The translations under genes were made by a program, and so were the position numbers. Below, in pieces: positions 19,581-29,664 of a stretch of DNA of 64,000 bases (within the stretch, counting starts at the first letter, position 1; each line of letters begins with the position of its first letter). Under the pieces are notes generated by a model. The model made no database searches. It had not been told where the DNA came from and worked only from the letters and a program-made list of their open reading frames with translations. Source of the stretch: an uncultured Alteromonas sp. (GTDB lineage Bacteria; Pseudomonadota; Gammaproteobacteria; Enterobacterales; Alteromonadaceae); the NCBI RefSeq assembly GCF_913058315.1, contig NZ_CAJXQY010000004.1, positions 1 through 64,000 on the forward strand, read 5' to 3'.

Positions 19581-20414
19581 CTAAATTGCTACCGGTGCTT
19601 TAATGTGCGGATGCGACTGATAGTTTTCTAACGTGAAATCATCAATGCTAAAACCAAAGATATCCTTAACCTCAGGATTGAGCCGCATGGTTGGGCGCGC
19701 AAAAGGCTCACGACTTAATTGCAGCTCGGTTTGCTCCAGGTGGTTAACATAAAGATGGGCATCACCCAATGTATGGATAAATTCACCGGGTTCGAGGTCA
19801 CACACTTGTGCCACCATCAGGGTAAGCAAGGCATAACTGGCGATATTGAATGGCACACCCAGGAACACATCACCACTGCGTTGATATAACTGACAAGACA
19901 GTTTCCCTTCCAGCACATAGAACTGAAACAGGGTATGACAAGGCGGCAAAGCCTGCTTACCGTGGGCGGCATTAGCCTTAGGCGACATGGTCGGGTCCGG
20001 TAATACCGACGGGTTCCACGCACTTACGATTAACCGGCGGGAATCCGGATTAGTTTTAATTTCGTTGATCAGCGCTGAAATCTGGTCGACCGTTTCGCCA
20101 TCGGCGCCGGTCCAGCTGCGCCATTGATGACCGTAAACCGGCCCCAGCTCGCCTTCATCGGTAGCCCATTCATCCCAAATGGATACGCCATTTTCTTTTA
20201 AATAAGCGATGTTAGTTTCGCCTTTTAAAAACCATAGCAATTCATGAATGATGGAGCGCAAATGACACTTTTTAGTGGTCACCAGCGGAAAGCCTTCACT
20301 CAGGTCAAAGCGCATCTGGTAGCCAAATACGCTCACTGTACCGGTACCGGTTCTGTCTTCTTTTTTTACGCCATTGTCACGGATATGGCGCATTAATGCT
20401 AAGTACTCTTTCAT
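19581..20414 (-). CDS. thyA: Thymidylate synthase
   Basis: [52 protein letters not shown]; 277 aa. Confidence 0.97.
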   Translation of the reverse strand: MKEYLALMRHIRDNGVKKEDRTGTGTVSVFGYQMRFDLSEGFPLVTTKKCHLRSIIHELLWFLKGETNIAYLKENGVSIWDEWATDEGELGPVYGHQWRSWTGADGETVDQISALINEIKTNPDSRRLIVSAWNPSVLPDPTMSPKANAAHGKQALPPCHTLFQFYVLEGKLSCQLYQRSGDVFLGVPFNIASYALLTLMVAQVCDLEPGEFIHTLGDAHLYVNHLEQTELQLSREPFARPTMRLNPEVKDIFGFSIDDFTLENYQSHPHIKAPVAI

Positions 20415-20421
20415 GCGTCGT

Positions 20422-21246
20422 TTAGCTCTTTACCGTTTTGTTAGCCGGTGGGGTGACCACACCATTCTTTTTATAGGCATATAGGATGAGCCCCAGGCCA
20501 CCGAGGATCATCGGGATACATAATAACTGTCCCTGGCTCAGGCCAACCTGATACAAACCAATGTGCGCATCGGGTTCGCGATAAAACTCTACGATAAAGC
20601 GGAAAGTGCCATACCCCATCAGGAATAAGCCGCCAACAGCGCCCGTCGGCCTTGGACGCGCAGAGTAAAGCCAGAGAATAATAAACAGTAACACACCTTC
20701 CAGGGCAAATTCATACAGTTGCGAAGGGTGGCGTGGTTGCGGTCCTGCGCCGGGGAAGATAATCGCCCAGGGCACATCTGTAGTGCGCCCCCACAGTTCC
20801 GCATTGAGGAAATTACCGATGCGGCCGGCGCCTAAACCGATAGGCACCAGTGGCGCAATAAAGTCGGCCACCTGGAAAAAGCTGGCATTCAGACGTTTGG
20901 CCTGCCAGACCATGGCAGCAATAACGCCTAACAAACCGCCGTGGAAAGACATCCCCCCGGTCCAGATCTTAAACAGGTAGGTAGGATCTTCAACAAACAG
21001 GCCCCACTGGTAAAACAGCACATAGCCCAGACGCCCGCCAATGATCACCCCCACAAAGCCCCAGAATAATAAATCGCTCAGTTGGTCACGATTCCAGGGG
21101 GAGTTAGGTAAGCGCTTTTTGGCCAGCAGGTAGGCAGCTATAAAGCCCAGCAGATACATCATGCCATACCAGCGCACGCTAAGCGGCCCAAGACTGACTA
21201 TAACCGGATCGATATTGGGAAATACCAGGAAGTCTGTTTCACCCAT
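20422..21246 (-). CDS. lgt: Prolipoprotein diacylglyceryl transferase
   Basis: [36 protein letters not shown] signatures; next to thyA. Confidence 0.97.
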   Translation of the reverse strand: MGETDFLVFPNIDPVIVSLGPLSVRWYGMMYLLGFIAAYLLAKKRLPNSPWNRDQLSDLLFWGFVGVIIGGRLGYVLFYQWGLFVEDPTYLFKIWTGGMSFHGGLLGVIAAMVWQAKRLNASFFQVADFIAPLVPIGLGAGRIGNFLNAELWGRTTDVPWAIIFPGAGPQPRHPSQLYEFALEGVLLFIILWLYSARPRPTGAVGGLFLMGYGTFRFIVEFYREPDAHIGLYQVGLSQGQLLCIPMILGGLGLILYAYKKNGVVTPPANKTVKS

Positions 21247-21249
21247 GGA

Positions 21250-22056
21250 TTAATTCATTCCTATTATCATGCGGATACTGACTAACACCAGCAGGCCCGC
21301 TAAAATCTTTTTAAGTAATTCTGTTGGCATATTTTGCCCTAACCGGGCGCCAAAGCCAGCAGTAAATATAGAAGTGGCCATAATGCCAAATCCTGCTGGT
21401 AAGTAAACATACCCCAGTGACCAGTCTGGTAAACCTGGTAAATTCCAGCCCGCGTGGATAAAGCTTCCGGTACCAAATAATGCGATAACCAGACCACTGA
21501 CTGCCGCACAGCCAATTGCCTGACGAATAGGCACCTGGAACCAAACCAGCGCTGGCACCAGTAAAGCACCGCCGCCAATGCCCATTAATGCGGAGATTGT
21601 TCCGACTATGGCGCCCACGGTAATCAGGATGGCTGGCGTGTAAGCCTTACTCGAGGCAGTGCGCTTACCAAAGACCATTTGTGCGGCAATGAGTATGACT
21701 AATCCGGCAAACACTTTGGTCAGAATATCGGCCGGCAACATGCTGGCCAGTTGAGCGCCGGCAATGGCACCAAAGGCAATCCCGGTGCCACTTAGCACAA
21801 TGACCCGAGGCACAATGTTACCCAGAGAATAATGTGCTTTGGCAGAGAAAAAACCGGTAACAATAATGGTAAACAGGGACGTTGCTATCGCCATGGGCAT
21901 AGCCAGTTCATGGCTAATACCGGCAATACCGGTAAGCAACGCAGACAGCACCGGCACAATAATCAGGCCGCCACCAATGCCCAGCATGCCAGCCAACGTC
22001 CCGGTGAGCATTCCCAGGGCCATACAACAGACGAAAATGAGTAGCAGAGGATCCAA
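21250..22056 (-). CDS. TauE/SafE-family sulfite exporter-like permease
   Basis: Multi-TM; GMLGIGGGLIIVPVL and ALMGIGGGALLVPALV repeats. Confidence 0.9.
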   Translation of the reverse strand: MDPLLLIFVCCMALGMLTGTLAGMLGIGGGLIIVPVLSALLTGIAGISHELAMPMAIATSLFTIIVTGFFSAKAHYSLGNIVPRVIVLSGTGIAFGAIAGAQLASMLPADILTKVFAGLVILIAAQMVFGKRTASSKAYTPAILITVGAIVGTISALMGIGGGALLVPALVWFQVPIRQAIGCAAVSGLVIALFGTGSFIHAGWNLPGLPDWSLGYVYLPAGFGIMATSIFTAGFGARLGQNMPTELLKKILAGLLVLVSIRMIIGMN

Positions 22057-22141
22057 TCTAAGTCTCCGTGATAATTGAGGTCGCTAGCATACCATAAGTC
22101 CAACCGGGAGGGGGTTAGCATAGCCGCGCAATGTGATGATT

Positions 22142-24466
22142 TTAAGAACCGGCCCGAACTAGTCCACCGAGCCCTTTCACTTCCAGGTACTGATTGATGT
22201 GATTAAAGACTTCTTCATAACTGTCTGAAGTTAATGCACAAGATAGTAATGACTGGGCTTCGCTCAGATTCACGTTGCGAACTACCCAGTTAATTTTACG
22301 CAGGTTAAAAGCATTCATACTGAGCTTTCGGTATCCCATTCCCATCAGCAGGATAGCGCCGCCGGGTTCACCGGCTATTTCACCACAGACCGATACCGGC
22401 ACCTGATACTGATCGGCCTGCCTGGCAATATCATAAAGCGCCGAAAGCACCGCCGGATGATAACTGTTATACAAGCTGGCCACCCGGGTATTATTGCGGT
22501 CTACGGCAAGCAGGTACTGGGTTAAGTCGTTGCTGCCCACTGAGAAAAAGTCGACCTTCTTGGCCAGTTGCGGCAACTGATAAAGCACGGATGGCACTTC
22601 CAGCATAATGCCCAGGCGCGGACGATAAAGCAGTTCGCCCTTCAGCCGTGCTTCTTCTTCCACCTCAAAAAAGGCCTGTTCCACCAGTCTGCGGGCTTCG
22701 TTTACTTCGCCAACACTGGAGATCATCGGCAACATGATACTGAGGTTTTGCAAACCAATACTGGCGCGTAACATAGCGCGGATCTGAACCAGAAAAATTT
22801 CCGGATGGTCCAGTGTCAGGCGTATGCCCCGCCACCCCAGGAAGGGGTTTTCTTCAGTAATTGGAAAGTAGGGCAGCGGTTTATCACCGCCCACATCCAG
22901 CGTTCGCATCACAATTTCACGGTCCGGCGCACTCATCAGCACATTTCGATACAGCTCAACCTGCTCACTTTCCGACGGAAACCGCTCACGCATCATAAAC
23001 GGGATTTCGGTGCGGTAGAGCCCTATTCCTACTTTACCGGAGCGCACTGCCGTCTCTATTTCAGCCGATAACCCGGCATTGACCAACAGATTAATGCGGC
23101 AGCCGTCTTCACTCTGGCATGGCTTGCCAGCTTCTTTATCAATGCGCTCAGAAAGTAATTTTTCTTCTTCAATCAGCTGACTGAATTCGGCTTTGATCGC
23201 CTTTTCTGGTGAAACAATCACTTCACCGGCATAGCCGTCGAGCAGAATCTCTTTCTTTTCGAGCAGGGTTGGCGAAACGTTCTGGCACCCCATCACAGCG
23301 GGAACCCCCATTGCTCTGGCCAGAATGGCAGCATGAGAGTTATTGGAGCCACGAATGGATATGATCCCGGCCAGATATTCCTTGGGGAATTCTGCCAGCA
23401 TGGGCGCCGACACTTCTTCGGCCACCAGGATACTGGGCTCGCTTGGGCGGTCACTAACCGACTCACTTTTGCCACTGATGACTTGCAGAATATTCACCAG
23501 AATACGGTTGGATAAATCGACGATATCGATAGCCCGTTCGCGCATATACGGATCGTCCATCGCCTCAAACCGGGCGGCGTAGGCTTCCACCACCAGCTTC
23601 AATGATGAGGCTGCGTCCCAGCCGTCGCGTATTTTCGCTTCGACTTCGCGCCCTAAACTGTTGGCATCAAGAAGTTGGTGATAAAGCTGAAAGATGGCCC
23701 TTACGTCATCGGGCACCTGACCTTCGAGGCGCTGTGACAGTGCTTCTACCTGTGTCCGGGTCACCTCTACGCCTTTACGGTAGTAGTCGATTTCCTGCTG
23801 GGTTTTATCGGTTTGTTTAACAATCCAGGTGGCCAGCGTATAGGCCGCATGAGGCGAATAGCCTACCCCCATGCCCAGCCCCGGTGAGCCGGGTACCCCG
23901 CGGACATTCTTTTGCATATGACCGGCGTAAATGCCGGCTATCGGGTTGAGTGCGCCGCGGGTTTCAGCATGCGAGATTTCCAGAGCAATTTGCGCAGCCA
24001 GCGTCACCAGAAAGGCTTCTTCATCCTCACTGAATTTACGCATAGCGCTTTGCTGCATGGTGATAACCCCCAGCACTTTACGCTGGTGAATTATCGGCGT
24101 GCCCAGAAACGCGTGGTAGCTTTCTTCTTTGACTTCCGGGTACTGTTTGAAGCGCGGGTGATTCGGTGCATCCTCAATATTCAGCGGTTCTTCCCGCTGC
24201 CCCACCAGCCCGATTAAGCCTTCAGAGAAACCAATTTTAACCAGCTCAACCGCATCGGGAGCCAGACCATCGGTAGCCTTGAGAACAAAGGCCTGAGCGT
24301 TATAGTCGGCGAGGTAAATAGAACAGGAGTCGACTCCCATTGTTTGTTTAACGCGTTCAGCAAGGCGAAACAGCGCGTCGGTCAACCGGGGGATTTGGTT
24401 GACCTCCTGAACAATACTCTTAAGTACCGTTAGAATACTGCTTTTTCGACCCGTTTCTGCCGCCAA
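22142..24466 (-). CDS. ptsP: Phosphoenolpyruvate-protein phosphotransferase PtsP (EI-Ntr) with GAF domain
   Basis: GAF domain, GSNNSHAAILARAMGVPAV phosphohistidine domain, SVGSNDLTQYLLAVDRNN; apparent TTG start, so the exact N-terminus is uncertain. Confidence 0.95.
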   Translation of the reverse strand: MAAETGRKSSILTVLKSIVQEVNQIPRLTDALFRLAERVKQTMGVDSCSIYLADYNAQAFVLKATDGLAPDAVELVKIGFSEGLIGLVGQREEPLNIEDAPNHPRFKQYPEVKEESYHAFLGTPIIHQRKVLGVITMQQSAMRKFSEDEEAFLVTLAAQIALEISHAETRGALNPIAGIYAGHMQKNVRGVPGSPGLGMGVGYSPHAAYTLATWIVKQTDKTQQEIDYYRKGVEVTRTQVEALSQRLEGQVPDDVRAIFQLYHQLLDANSLGREVEAKIRDGWDAASSLKLVVEAYAARFEAMDDPYMRERAIDIVDLSNRILVNILQVISGKSESVSDRPSEPSILVAEEVSAPMLAEFPKEYLAGIISIRGSNNSHAAILARAMGVPAVMGCQNVSPTLLEKKEILLDGYAGEVIVSPEKAIKAEFSQLIEEEKLLSERIDKEAGKPCQSEDGCRINLLVNAGLSAEIETAVRSGKVGIGLYRTEIPFMMRERFPSESEQVELYRNVLMSAPDREIVMRTLDVGGDKPLPYFPITEENPFLGWRGIRLTLDHPEIFLVQIRAMLRASIGLQNLSIMLPMISSVGEVNEARRLVEQAFFEVEEEARLKGELLYRPRLGIMLEVPSVLYQLPQLAKKVDFFSVGSNDLTQYLLAVDRNNTRVASLYNSYHPAVLSALYDIARQADQYQVPVSVCGEIAGEPGGAILLMGMGYRKLSMNAFNLRKINWVVRNVNLSEAQSLLSCALTSDSYEEVFNHINQYLEVKGLGGLVRAGS

Positions 24467-24480
24467 GAGTGACCCTACCC

Positions 24481-25011
24481 TTATCCTCGTCGTTTGCGAC
24501 GATGCTGCTTGGAATGATGATGCTGGTGTCGCGGCTGCGAGGTGATCACCGTTCCGGCAAATTCTTTCATTACACGGCGGTAGACATCGCGTTTAAAGGA
24601 CACCACATTTCTCACCGGGTACCAGTAACTCACCCAGCGCCAGTCATCAAATTCGGGATGACCGGATTTCAGTACATCTACGTCTTTGTCCTGGCAATCC
24701 AGTTGCAACAAAAACCATTTCTGTTTTTGTCCTATACAAACCGGATTACTACCTTGCCTTATTAACCGTTTGGGCAGTTTGTATCGCACCCAATTTCGTG
24801 TCACGCTCAGAATGCTTACATCTTTCGGGGTAAGCCCTACTTCTTCATGCAACTCACGATACATTGCCTGCTCTACAGTTTCCCCTTCATCTATTCCGCC
24901 TTGGGGAAACTGCCATGAATGTTGGCCATAACGTCTTGCCCAAAATACTTGACCTATTTTGTTGCAAATCACTATGCCCACATTCGCACGGAATCCATCG
25001 GTATCTATCAC
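24481..25011 (-). CDS. rppH: RNA pyrophosphohydrolase (Nudix)
   Basis: [17 protein letters not shown]; Nudix box [23 protein letters not shown]. Confidence 0.97.
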   Translation of the reverse strand: MIDTDGFRANVGIVICNKIGQVFWARRYGQHSWQFPQGGIDEGETVEQAMYRELHEEVGLTPKDVSILSVTRNWVRYKLPKRLIRQGSNPVCIGQKQKWFLLQLDCQDKDVDVLKSGHPEFDDWRWVSYWYPVRNVVSFKRDVYRRVMKEFAGTVITSQPRHQHHHSKQHRRKRRG

Positions 25012-25117
25012 TCAGACTCCCGGGCACTTTATATTGTTCTGTGATAGCATTCTTTCACAAACCTTTGTGCATGCAAAGTATTTATCACATATGTTTAACG
25101 TAATTGGTTTTTAAGGG

Positions 25118-25804
25118 ATGGAAGGTTTGCAAGTACCAACCTCTGCGCCCGGTGATTTGTCAGAACTGGAAAGCCGCGCCCAGGCAATAGCCGGGTTCAG
25201 TCTTGGCGAACTGGCTGACATGGCCAATATTGCCATTCCACGCGACTTTACACGCCATAAAGGCTGGACAGGTCAACTTATTGAAACCTGGTTAGGGGCC
25301 ACCGCGGGCTCGAAACCCCAGCAGGATTTTCCCGAGCTCGGCGTCGAACTCAAAACCCTGCCCATTAATCAGCACGGGCAGCCACTGGAAACCACTTACG
25401 TCTGTTATGCCCCTCTTTTACTGCCGCCGTTAATCACCTGGCAAACCTGTAATGTCAAAAATAAGCTGCAATGTGTGTTATGGGTACCGGTTGAGGGCGA
25501 GCGCCAAATCCCGGTTGCAGAACGACGTATTGCTACCCCCTTTTTATGGCAACCCAGCGAAGTCCAGAACGCCCTGTTACAACGGGACTGGGAAGAGCTT
25601 ACCGAGATGATTGCACTGGGCCAGGTTGAATCGATTACGGCCCGCCATGGCGAGGTTATGCAGCTTCGCCCCAAAGCGGCCAGCGGGCAGGTGTTAACCG
25701 ATGCCCTGGATGCTGAAGGCAATAAAATTCAAACCCGACCGCGGGGCTTTTATCTGCGTAAACAGTTCACCAGTCATATTCTGCAGACCCATTTCGATCA
25801 GTAA
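25118..25804 (+). CDS. mutH: DNA mismatch repair endonuclease MutH
   Basis: DFTRHKGWTGQLIETWLGA, DFPELGVELKTLPI; divergent from rppH. Confidence 0.96.
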   Translation: MEGLQVPTSAPGDLSELESRAQAIAGFSLGELADMANIAIPRDFTRHKGWTGQLIETWLGATAGSKPQQDFPELGVELKTLPINQHGQPLETTYVCYAPLLLPPLITWQTCNVKNKLQCVLWVPVEGERQIPVAERRIATPFLWQPSEVQNALLQRDWEELTEMIALGQVESITARHGEVMQLRPKAASGQVLTDALDAEGNKIQTRPRGFYLRKQFTSHILQTHFDQ

Positions 25805-25906
25805 TTAGCCATACGCTCCCCGAGCCTTTGACCTAAATCAAGCGATGGCGTCAGGGGCTTTGCATATAAATAAAGACTTATATACAGTCAGTAGCAGAGA
25901 ATTTAG

Positions 25907-26170
<264 letters not shown>

Positions 26171-26189
26171 TCGCCGGGCGCTGCTTACG

Positions 26190-27272
26190 TTAGCGGCGGC
26201 TTTCCAGGTATTTTAAAAAGCTGCGGCTGGCGGTGCCATTAACGCCCAGCTTTAAGCGCTTGGTCACACTGTCGAGTTTGGTATCAGAACTCATTAATAC
26301 CTGCTTGGCATATTTCATTCGATACTGGTAAATAAAGCCGCGAAAATGCATTTTTTTGCCTGCCAGTAAAGCCAGACAGATTTCACTGGCCGACAGATCC
26401 GCGCGGTCGGCAAACGTTGCCAGCGTCAGGCCAATTTCTTTATAAGCTTTCTGACTAATCACCGCAGACTCAGCCCGTTTTAATACCGCCTGAGCAGTAC
26501 TGTGAGACATTTTAGGCGCTGCACTCATAGCGTCATGATCGAAGGGCGATGGTGATGGTTTATGGGCACGACTAAGCTGCACCAGCACCACCAGCGTGGT
26601 CAGCGCCAGAGCTGAATGAAACCAGGACAACCAGTGGTAAAAAGGTAACAGGCCAAAGGCCACCGCCGCCACTAAGATAACCAGACAAAAAGCCATTCCT
26701 ACTGCAAAGCCGCAAGCCCCGCTTACCCCTTTGATATGATACATCTCAGTATCGACCACTTGCAGAGGGAGTTCATGATGGTATTGCTGCAATTGCTCAA
26801 TCATCACAATGCTGATATACAAAAACAAAAAAGCCGGGATTAAATAACTTAAATACACCGCCCAGTAACTCAGAGGGTCTCCGACCGGGGCTAACCCCGG
26901 CCATTGCTGCCAGTCCCCGCCATACAACCAGCCCTGGATCACCACTAATACTGCCAACAGGATAGTCGCCCCATAAAAGGGCCACAGAAGCGGTTTTGGT
27001 TTGCGCCACACCATGGCCAGCAGATTACGGTAGACGCCGGCTAACACTACGGGCAGAGCCATAACAGCTGCGGCTGCCAGCCAGGACGACGCAGTGCCAA
27101 CCAGTTGCCATAGTTCGCTGACTAACAGGAATGGCCAGCTCAGCAAGGCTGGCCAGAACCCGGGAAACCCGGTGGCCGCGCCCTCGGTCCGGCTGATTTT
27201 AAACAGTAAACACAGCCACAGGACGGTAAGCACACCGGCAGTCCAGAGCGGGATCATGTGTTGGGTGGTCAT
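26190..27272 (-). CDS. Multi-TM membrane protein with C-terminal AraC-type DNA-binding domain
   Basis: Several hydrophobic segments in the first ~240 aa; C-terminus TLATFADRADLSASEICLALLAGKKMHFRGFIYQYRMKYAKQVLMSSDTKLDSVTKRLKLG fits AraC double-HTH spacing. Confidence 0.75.
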   Translation of the reverse strand: MTTQHMIPLWTAGVLTVLWLCLLFKISRTEGAATGFPGFWPALLSWPFLLVSELWQLVGTASSWLAAAAVMALPVVLAGVYRNLLAMVWRKPKPLLWPFYGATILLAVLVVIQGWLYGGDWQQWPGLAPVGDPLSYWAVYLSYLIPAFLFLYISIVMIEQLQQYHHELPLQVVDTEMYHIKGVSGACGFAVGMAFCLVILVAAVAFGLLPFYHWLSWFHSALALTTLVVLVQLSRAHKPSPSPFDHDAMSAAPKMSHSTAQAVLKRAESAVISQKAYKEIGLTLATFADRADLSASEICLALLAGKKMHFRGFIYQYRMKYAKQVLMSSDTKLDSVTKRLKLGVNGTASRSFLKYLESRR

Positions 27273-27296
27273 TGCGTTTCAGTTCCGTGGTAAAGG

Positions 27297-28802
27297 TTAC
27301 CAGTAGACTTCGCCGGTCATGGCTACCTGGCGACTTCTTTCCATCACATTGAGCAGCCCGTGGGTTTTCTCATGTACCCACTCAAGCAACTCCTGTTGCT
27401 CGGCCAGCTCGGCATCAAAGATTGATTTTTTTAATAATAACAGCGCATTGAGTTCATCGATACCAATAAGGATATCGAGCCACGGAGCCCTGAAGTGGCC
27501 ACGGCTGGCTGCAAACATATCGGCCAGTAAAAAGCCGTTAAATAAGGTCTGACGCAGCAGCATTTCCACCGACGTATAATTCGACGCATACATGCGGCGC
27601 TGAATTGGCATGGTTTGCAGAATAGTTTGCCACCCCTGAGACAGCCAGCCTTTGGCATGTTCCATAAGTGGCATATCATAGCCTTTGACCTCTGTACGCC
27701 ATGGCTTGTTCTGCAGCATCTGCGCAATAGCCAGTTTGAGTTTTGACGGCTCCGGCTGAAACAGTCGGGTAGCAGGATCATGCGCCTGAACCAAACCCGC
27801 CTGACGCCCCTGCAAATAGCTTATCAATGCCGGGTAGCGGGACAGCTTCTTATTGAACAGGCTCTTTTTAGACAGTAACAGCCGCAAACTTTGCAGATCG
27901 TCCTGCCACAACCAGTTGTCCGCATAACTCAGCAATTGCTTATGTAATGTGAGCATGGCCGGGCACTGTAATACGGGTAAGTATAAAGAGACCGTCTGGA
28001 GCAACATGCGAACCGCGCGAGTCACCTCGGTAAGCATTTTGGTGGCGCCCGTTTCAAAATACAGATGCTCATGTTTTTGCCAGTGCAGCAAGCCGCACTC
28101 CAGCGCCCGGCAGAAAGCATCCTCGGTAGAGATGTTATCCTGCAGCGGCAGAAAATCGGGTAACGCATCCACTTTGTGTGAAACACCATGCAGGAGCTGA
28201 TAGCCCTGTGCCGCCTTTGAGGTATCACTGAGTCTGGCCGGTACCGCGTCCACCAGCATATTGGCCAGTTCGAACATCCGGTTCAGTTTACCGCCTTTTA
28301 ATTCCAGCTCGATTTCCCGAATGGGGGCTTCCTGCTGCTGCGCGGCGACTTTCCCGTTATCGTAAACCAATTCAATCTCGGCATCGGGGAAACTGATGTC
28401 AAAGACAGTCCGGTTAAAATGGGTGCCAAACTGCTTCTCAAGTTGCTCATTCAAGGTTTCCGCCTGGTGCCCCTCAGGCCAGGGCACGTCATTAAACAAC
28501 GTGAGGTCGGGCTCCGGGTTATTCAGATCAACATTGAATTCCAGACGCTGGTGCAGGCCGCCGCTGATTTGACCGGTAGTTTTCACAGTTTGCTCATACT
28601 GACCGTTAGCCCCGCGCACACGCATGCCGATCTTATGTTTCTGAAACAAATGATCGACGGTATCGTAGTAATCATTGAGCAGATCGAGCTGACCTTTCTC
28701 TTCAATGGTCACCTGTTGCGACGTTAAGGCAGTAAAAAGGTTGTTTTGAAGTGCCGGCTGCGGATCTTCGCGCAGCACAAATTTGATTTCGGTTTCCGAC
28801 AT
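27297..28802 (-). CDS. CYTH + CHAD domain protein (YgiF-like inorganic triphosphatase family)
   Basis: N-terminal ETEIKFVLRE (CYTH ExExK), EIELELKGG; C-terminal helical CHAD-like region. Confidence 0.88.
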   Translation of the reverse strand: MSETEIKFVLREDPQPALQNNLFTALTSQQVTIEEKGQLDLLNDYYDTVDHLFQKHKIGMRVRGANGQYEQTVKTTGQISGGLHQRLEFNVDLNNPEPDLTLFNDVPWPEGHQAETLNEQLEKQFGTHFNRTVFDISFPDAEIELVYDNGKVAAQQQEAPIREIELELKGGKLNRMFELANMLVDAVPARLSDTSKAAQGYQLLHGVSHKVDALPDFLPLQDNISTEDAFCRALECGLLHWQKHEHLYFETGATKMLTEVTRAVRMLLQTVSLYLPVLQCPAMLTLHKQLLSYADNWLWQDDLQSLRLLLSKKSLFNKKLSRYPALISYLQGRQAGLVQAHDPATRLFQPEPSKLKLAIAQMLQNKPWRTEVKGYDMPLMEHAKGWLSQGWQTILQTMPIQRRMYASNYTSVEMLLRQTLFNGFLLADMFAASRGHFRAPWLDILIGIDELNALLLLKKSIFDAELAEQQELLEWVHEKTHGLLNVMERSRQVAMTGEVYW

Positions 28803-28993
28803 GGAACAGTCGTACTCATAAGCAGTTGCGAGATAGTCCGGCTACATTACCTGCCGGTGCTTCATTTAGCAATAGGCTCTCCCGGCAGACTGCCTGCTAA
28901 CGGGTTTGTATAACACTGTATGCAGGTAAGCACTTGCCTTTAATGGTGTCAGCCCCTAACATCAGAGCATTATTTTATGATGTAGAGACACTC

Positions 28994-29596
28994 ATGCGCT
29001 TGCTAACTTTTCTTTTCGGCCTGGTTGTTGTGAGCCTGCCCGTTGCGGCTCAACAATCTTCAGACAACGTAACGGCCAACAGCGACCACTATATTGCTGA
29101 TAACCTTATTGTTTACCTACATTCAGGACCAGGTCGAAATTACCGGATCCTGGGCTCTATCGAAGCAGGGGTACCGGTGACGGTGCTGCAATCTGATGCT
29201 GACAAAGGCTTTACCCAGATAAGCGACACCGACGAGCGGGAAGGCTGGGTTGAAACGCAGTACCTTATTGACACTATTTCCCGCCGTGCGCAATTACCAC
29301 AACTGAGTCAGCGGCTGGCCGACAGTGAGCAGCAACTCAATCGAATTCAGTCGCGTAATAGTACTCTGGCTCAGGAACTGGCGCAGGTGAAGCAGCAAAA
29401 TGCCCAGCTTGAAGCAAGTCTGAATGAGTCTCAGCAATCGGTTGCCTCACTGGAAGCGCAAATCAGCGATCAGGACACTCAGGAACGCTACAGGATGTTC
29501 AGTTATGGCGGTATTGTTGCCGGTGCCGGTGTTTTGCTCGGCATAATTATTACTTTTATTCCCAAGCGACGCCGTCGCAACGATTCGTGGATGTAA
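28994..29596 (+). CDS. TIGR04211-type SH3-domain membrane protein (YgiM-like)
   Basis: Signal peptide, bacterial SH3 (VYLHSGPGRNYRILGSIEAGVPVTVL), coiled coil, C-terminal TM plus basic tail. ORF track begins at 28934. Confidence 0.85.
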   Translation: MRLLTFLFGLVVVSLPVAAQQSSDNVTANSDHYIADNLIVYLHSGPGRNYRILGSIEAGVPVTVLQSDADKGFTQISDTDEREGWVETQYLIDTISRRAQLPQLSQRLADSEQQLNRIQSRNSTLAQELAQVKQQNAQLEASLNESQQSVASLEAQISDQDTQERYRMFSYGGIVAGAGVLLGIIITFIPKRRRRNDSWM

Positions 29597-29615
29597 GCTA
29601 AACACATCAGGGATC

Positions 29616-29648
29616 AAAAAAGGGCGCTTCAACAGAGCGCCCTTTTTT
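29616..29648. terminator. Bidirectional intrinsic terminator between convergent genes
   Basis: AAAAAAGGGCGCT-TCAACAG-AGCGCCCTTTTTT. Confidence 0.92.
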
Positions 29649-29664
29649 ATGTTGGATAAGCTAA

